In this document: positions 5,583 to 7,335 of the stretch, in pieces
How the letters are laid out: the number at the start of each line of letters is the position of its first letter
How positions within the stretch are numbered: the first letter of the stretch is position 1
Source: Verrucomicrobiota bacterium
GTDB taxonomy: Bacteria > Verrucomicrobiota > Lentisphaeria > Oligosphaerales > Oligosphaeraceae
Direction: 5' to 3'
NCBI GenBank assembly: GCA_022709995.1
Contig: JAKLHU010000097.1
Span: 1 to 7,335, forward strand
Length of the DNA stretch: 7,335 nt
Program-made: the position numbers and the translations under genes
Notes under the pieces: generated by a model
Told to the model about the DNA's origin: nothing
What the model saw: only the letters and a program-made list of their open reading frames with translations
Databases searched by the model: none

Positions 5583-6674
5583 TAATTCCATGACGACGTC
5601 GTCATTGAAAAGCAGCCCCAGGCGGGTTGGCCGGGCGCCCTGGTCGTCACACGTCAGCAGGCTCCGGCCGGCAAGACGGGCGAGGGCGGCGCCGCGCAGC
5701 TGGAGCGCGTCATAGCCCGTGCGCCGCCGGAACTCCGACCAGCGCCAGCCAGCCACCTGGCGCATGCCGAAGGCCAGAATTTCAGCCGCCTGCTCCGGCG
5801 CCGGCAAGGTCTCCCGCACAGACGGCACGCCGTTCAGCCAGGCCTCCATATTAGAGGGATTGGCTGCCCGGCCGGCGCCGTCAAACGACACGGCCGCCGG
5901 GCCGCAGCCGAGATACGTCCCGCCTTGCCAGACCTCGACATTGTGGCGGCATTCCTCGCCGGCCAAGGCAAAATTGGAGATTTCATAGCGGCGGAAGCCG
6001 GCGGCGCCCAGGACGGCCTCGGCAATGTCCCACATGTCAACGAACACGTCGTCGGAGGGCGGACTGGCCTGGCCGGCCAGGCGCGTCCCCTCCTCAATCG
6101 TCAAGGCGTAGGTCGACACATGCGTCGGCCCCAGAGCCACGGCCTGGCGCAGGTCGGCCTCCCAGTCCGCCAGAGTCTGGCCGGGAATGGCGTAGATGAA
6201 GTCAAGGTTAAACCGCCGAATCCCATGCCGGCGGGCCGCCTTCAACAGCTCGCCCAGGCGCTCGGGGCTGCCGCGACGGCCAATCGTCCGCCGCAAAAGC
6301 GGCGAAAAGCTCTGGACGCCAAAGCTGAGACGGTTGACGCCATGCGCCGCCAACAGCGAAATTTTTTCTTCGTCGAGGGATTCCGGATTGGCTTCCATGG
6401 TCCATTCGCAATCCGGCGCGAGCGAAAAGCAGTCTTTGACCAGTTCCGCGAGCCGGCTCAGCTCCGCGACGGTCAAGGCGCTGGGCGTGCCGCCGCCGAA
6501 GAAAACAGACCGCAGCGGCCCGCAGTTCCGGGCGCCTCGGCGCAGCTCCTGTTCCAGCCGTTCCAGATAGGCCCGGCGCTCGTCCGAAGAGGACTCTCCC
6601 AGCGAATAGAAGGCGCAATAGGAGCATTTTCCCCGGCAAAAGGGGACATGGACATACAAGGACGTATAGAGCAT
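5577..6674 (-). CDS. hemW: Radical SAM heme chaperone HemW (HemN-like)
   Basis: HemW binds heme and a radical SAM [4Fe-4S] cluster and is thought to deliver heme to respiratory proteins; it was long mis-annotated as coproporphyrinogen III oxidase HemN. The 365 residues are close to the usual 370-390. The cluster motif CxxxCxxC is Cys13, Cys17 and Cys20 in PFCRGKCSYCAF. The residue two after the last Cys is Phe, as in HemW, where HemN has a fourth Cys. Other landmarks are GGGTPS (60-65), EANPES (94-99), SFGVQSF (117-123), DFIYAIPGQT (158-167), EISNFA (231-236) and RHN--V-W followed by YLGCGPAA (243-261). The Tyr of the usual HNxxYW motif is Val248. The ATG at 6674 is the only in-frame ATG after a stop at 6696-6698, though no clear Shine-Dalgarno precedes it. 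tldD lies downstream. Confidence 0.93.
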   Translation of the reverse strand: MLYTSLYVHVPFCRGKCSYCAFYSLGESSSDERRAYLERLEQELRRGARNCGPLRSVFFGGGTPSALTVAELSRLAELVKDCFSLAPDCEWTMEANPESLDEEKISLLAAHGVNRLSFGVQSFSPLLRRTIGRRGSPERLGELLKAARRHGIRRFNLDFIYAIPGQTLADWEADLRQAVALGPTHVSTYALTIEEGTRLAGQASPPSDDVFVDMWDIAEAVLGAAGFRRYEISNFALAGEECRHNVEVWQGGTYLGCGPAAVSFDGAGRAANPSNMEAWLNGVPSVRETLPAPEQAAEILAFGMRQVAGWRWSEFRRRTGYDALQLRGAALARLAGRSLLTCDDQGARPTRLGLLFNDDVVMELL

Positions 6675-6677
6675 ATC

Positions 6678-6812
6678 AGACGTATGGGACGGTGGTTAGG
6701 ACCATGGCACGAATACGCTGCCGGATTATAGCAGTCGCCCAAAGCCAAACCGAAACATTATATTAAGGAACATAGGGCCAAAAAGACGTATGAGACGGTG
6801 AATGCCATGGCA
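6678..6812. repeat. Imperfect 30-bp direct repeat flanking the nitrilase-hemW gap
   Basis: Copy A (6678-6709) and copy B (6784-6812) share AGACGTATG-R-GACGGTG and CCATGGCA, with a variable middle three bases longer in copy A. Copy A ends 3 nt before the hemW start codon; copy B lies just beyond the nitrilase stop. A further GACGTAT core lies at 6661-6667, inside hemW codons 3-5. They could be operator-like sites or a relic of a local duplication. Confidence 0.6.
6725..6733 (-). promoter_or_regulatory. Extended -10 promoter element for hemW
   Basis: The minus strand reads TGCTATAAT at 6733-6725, a perfect TGnTATAAT extended -10, which can work without a good -35; the -35 region here is poor. 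Transcription would start near 6718, giving a leader of about 45 nt before the hemW ATG that includes repeat copy A. Confidence 0.5.
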
Positions 6813-6827
6813 GGCCACGACCCCTGC

Positions 6828-7334
6828 TCACGGCCGGCTTCCGGCGCGGCATCCCGGACAGGAGCACGCCGCCCCGCCGCCGTGGACGCCGATGGCGCCC
6901 AAGGCGCCGCGGCATTCGGCCAGCCGACTCCGACGCAAGGCGACCGTAAAACATTGTGGATTGCGGTGCGGGGCGACCGCCACCGGCAATCCCCAGGGGT
7001 CGTAAACCCCGGAGTGGCCAAACAGCTCCAGACCGGTTTCCTGGTTGGCGCCTCCCTGCCCGACGCCAGCCACCCAAGTCTGCGTTTCAATGGCCCGGGC
7101 CCGCAGCAACACTTCCCAGTGGGCCTGGCCGGTCCAGGCCGTGAAAGCCGCAGTGCAGATCAGCAGATCGCAGGGCCGGCACTCCTGAAAAATCTCCGGA
7201 AAACGCAAATCAAAACAAATGGTCAGGCCAATTTTCCAGCCATGGCTGACAAAAGTGACAGCGTCCTGGCCAGGACGGAACAGCGCCGGCTCGAAAATGG
7301 CCTCCGGATGCTTGCCGTGCAACGTGAACAGGCG
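6828..7334 (-). CDS. Nitrilase-superfamily carbon-nitrogen hydrolase (Nit1/Nit2-like amidase), N-terminal part outside the window
   Basis: The enzyme belongs to the Glu-Lys-Cys nitrilase superfamily, cytoplasmic amidases that hydrolyse C-N bonds. The visible 168 residues are the C-terminal half. The fragment opens with RLFTLHGKHPEA and continues to FRPGQD, the segment following the catalytic Lys, which lies just outside the window together with the first Glu. The catalytic Cys is residue 40 in ICFDLRFPE (codon 7215-7217). Next come TAWTGQAHWEVLLRARAIE, containing the conserved second Glu, and FGHSGVYDPWG. These blocks closely resemble Nit1/Nit2 types (deaminated-glutathione amidase or omega-amidase), but substrate cannot be set from this half. 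A TTG codon at 7322 is internal, because the conserved reading continues to the edge. After YDPWG the tail (AIGVHGGGAACSCPGCRAGSRP) departs from the usual HRRP-type ending. hemW lies 153 nt downstream on the same strand. Confidence 0.9.
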   Translation of the reverse strand, partial: RLFTLHGKHPEAIFEPALFRPGQDAVTFVSHGWKIGLTICFDLRFPEIFQECRPCDLLICTAAFTAWTGQAHWEVLLRARAIETQTWVAGVGQGGANQETGLELFGHSGVYDPWGLPVAVAPHRNPQCFTVALRRSRLAECRGALGAIGVHGGGAACSCPGCRAGSRP

Positions 7335-7335
7335 C

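Larger units (their letters stand above)
6675..6827. other. Nitrilase-hemW intergenic region
   Basis: This 153-nt gap between two minus-strand genes holds an extended -10 element, a second TATAAT hexamer (6757-6762, minus strand), an imperfect 30-bp direct repeat near both ends, and the perfect 10-bp palindrome TGCCATGGCA (6803-6812). No hairpin plus T-tract terminator for the nitrilase gene is obvious. Confidence 0.5.

Noticed and set aside
5577..6674. Annotation of this gene as coproporphyrinogen III oxidase HemN
   Set aside because: Only three Fe-S cysteines are present, with Phe where HemN carries a fourth Cys, and the length and HN---W / YLGCGPAA region match HemW.

Overview
This is a GC-rich bacterial window (roughly 60% G+C or more by eye) with five genes on the minus strand and one on the plus strand. 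There are no rRNA, tRNA, CRISPR or insertion-sequence signals. The organism is probably a Gram-negative-type bacterium. The particular secreted C45-family hydrolase and the alpha/beta hydrolase next to it recall genomes of the PVC group (Planctomycetes, Lentisphaerota, Kiritimatiellota, Verrucomicrobia). That placement is a low-confidence inference from protein style, not something the sequence proves.

Layout from left to right. Positions 2-700 (+) hold the 3' four fifths of ispE, the CDP-methylerythritol kinase of the MEP isoprenoid pathway. It converges on a minus-strand gene at 788-2035 encoding an exported C45-family (penicillin acyltransferase-like) Ntn hydrolase with an odd proline-rich tail. 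The short convergent gap carries a tandem 10-bp repeat that folds into a hairpin. Upstream of the C45 gene on the same strand is an exported alpha/beta hydrolase with a full Ser-Asp-His triad and a 240-residue C-terminal domain I cannot assign (2161-3867). Next come tldD, a zinc metalloprotease (4107-5474), hemW, a radical SAM heme chaperone (5577-6674), and the C-terminal half of a nitrilase-superfamily amidase running off the right edge (6828-7334).

Transcription of the minus-strand block therefore runs nitrilase -> hemW -> tldD -> alpha/beta hydrolase -> C45 hydrolase. Gaps of 102-239 nt, and promoter-like sequences before hemW and tldD, suggest several transcription units rather than one tight operon. 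The nitrilase, hemW, tldD and ispE genes look like cytoplasmic housekeeping functions. The two exported hydrolases look like accessory cell-envelope or periplasmic enzymes and may act on a common amide or ester substrate; that link rests only on adjacency.

I see no convincing new multi-gene system. The points most worth a second look are the pair of exported hydrolases with its unassigned domain and proline-rich tail, the imperfect 30-bp direct repeat bracketing the nitrilase-hemW gap, the altered HNxxYW motif in HemW, and tldD standing without a visible tldE/pmbA partner.
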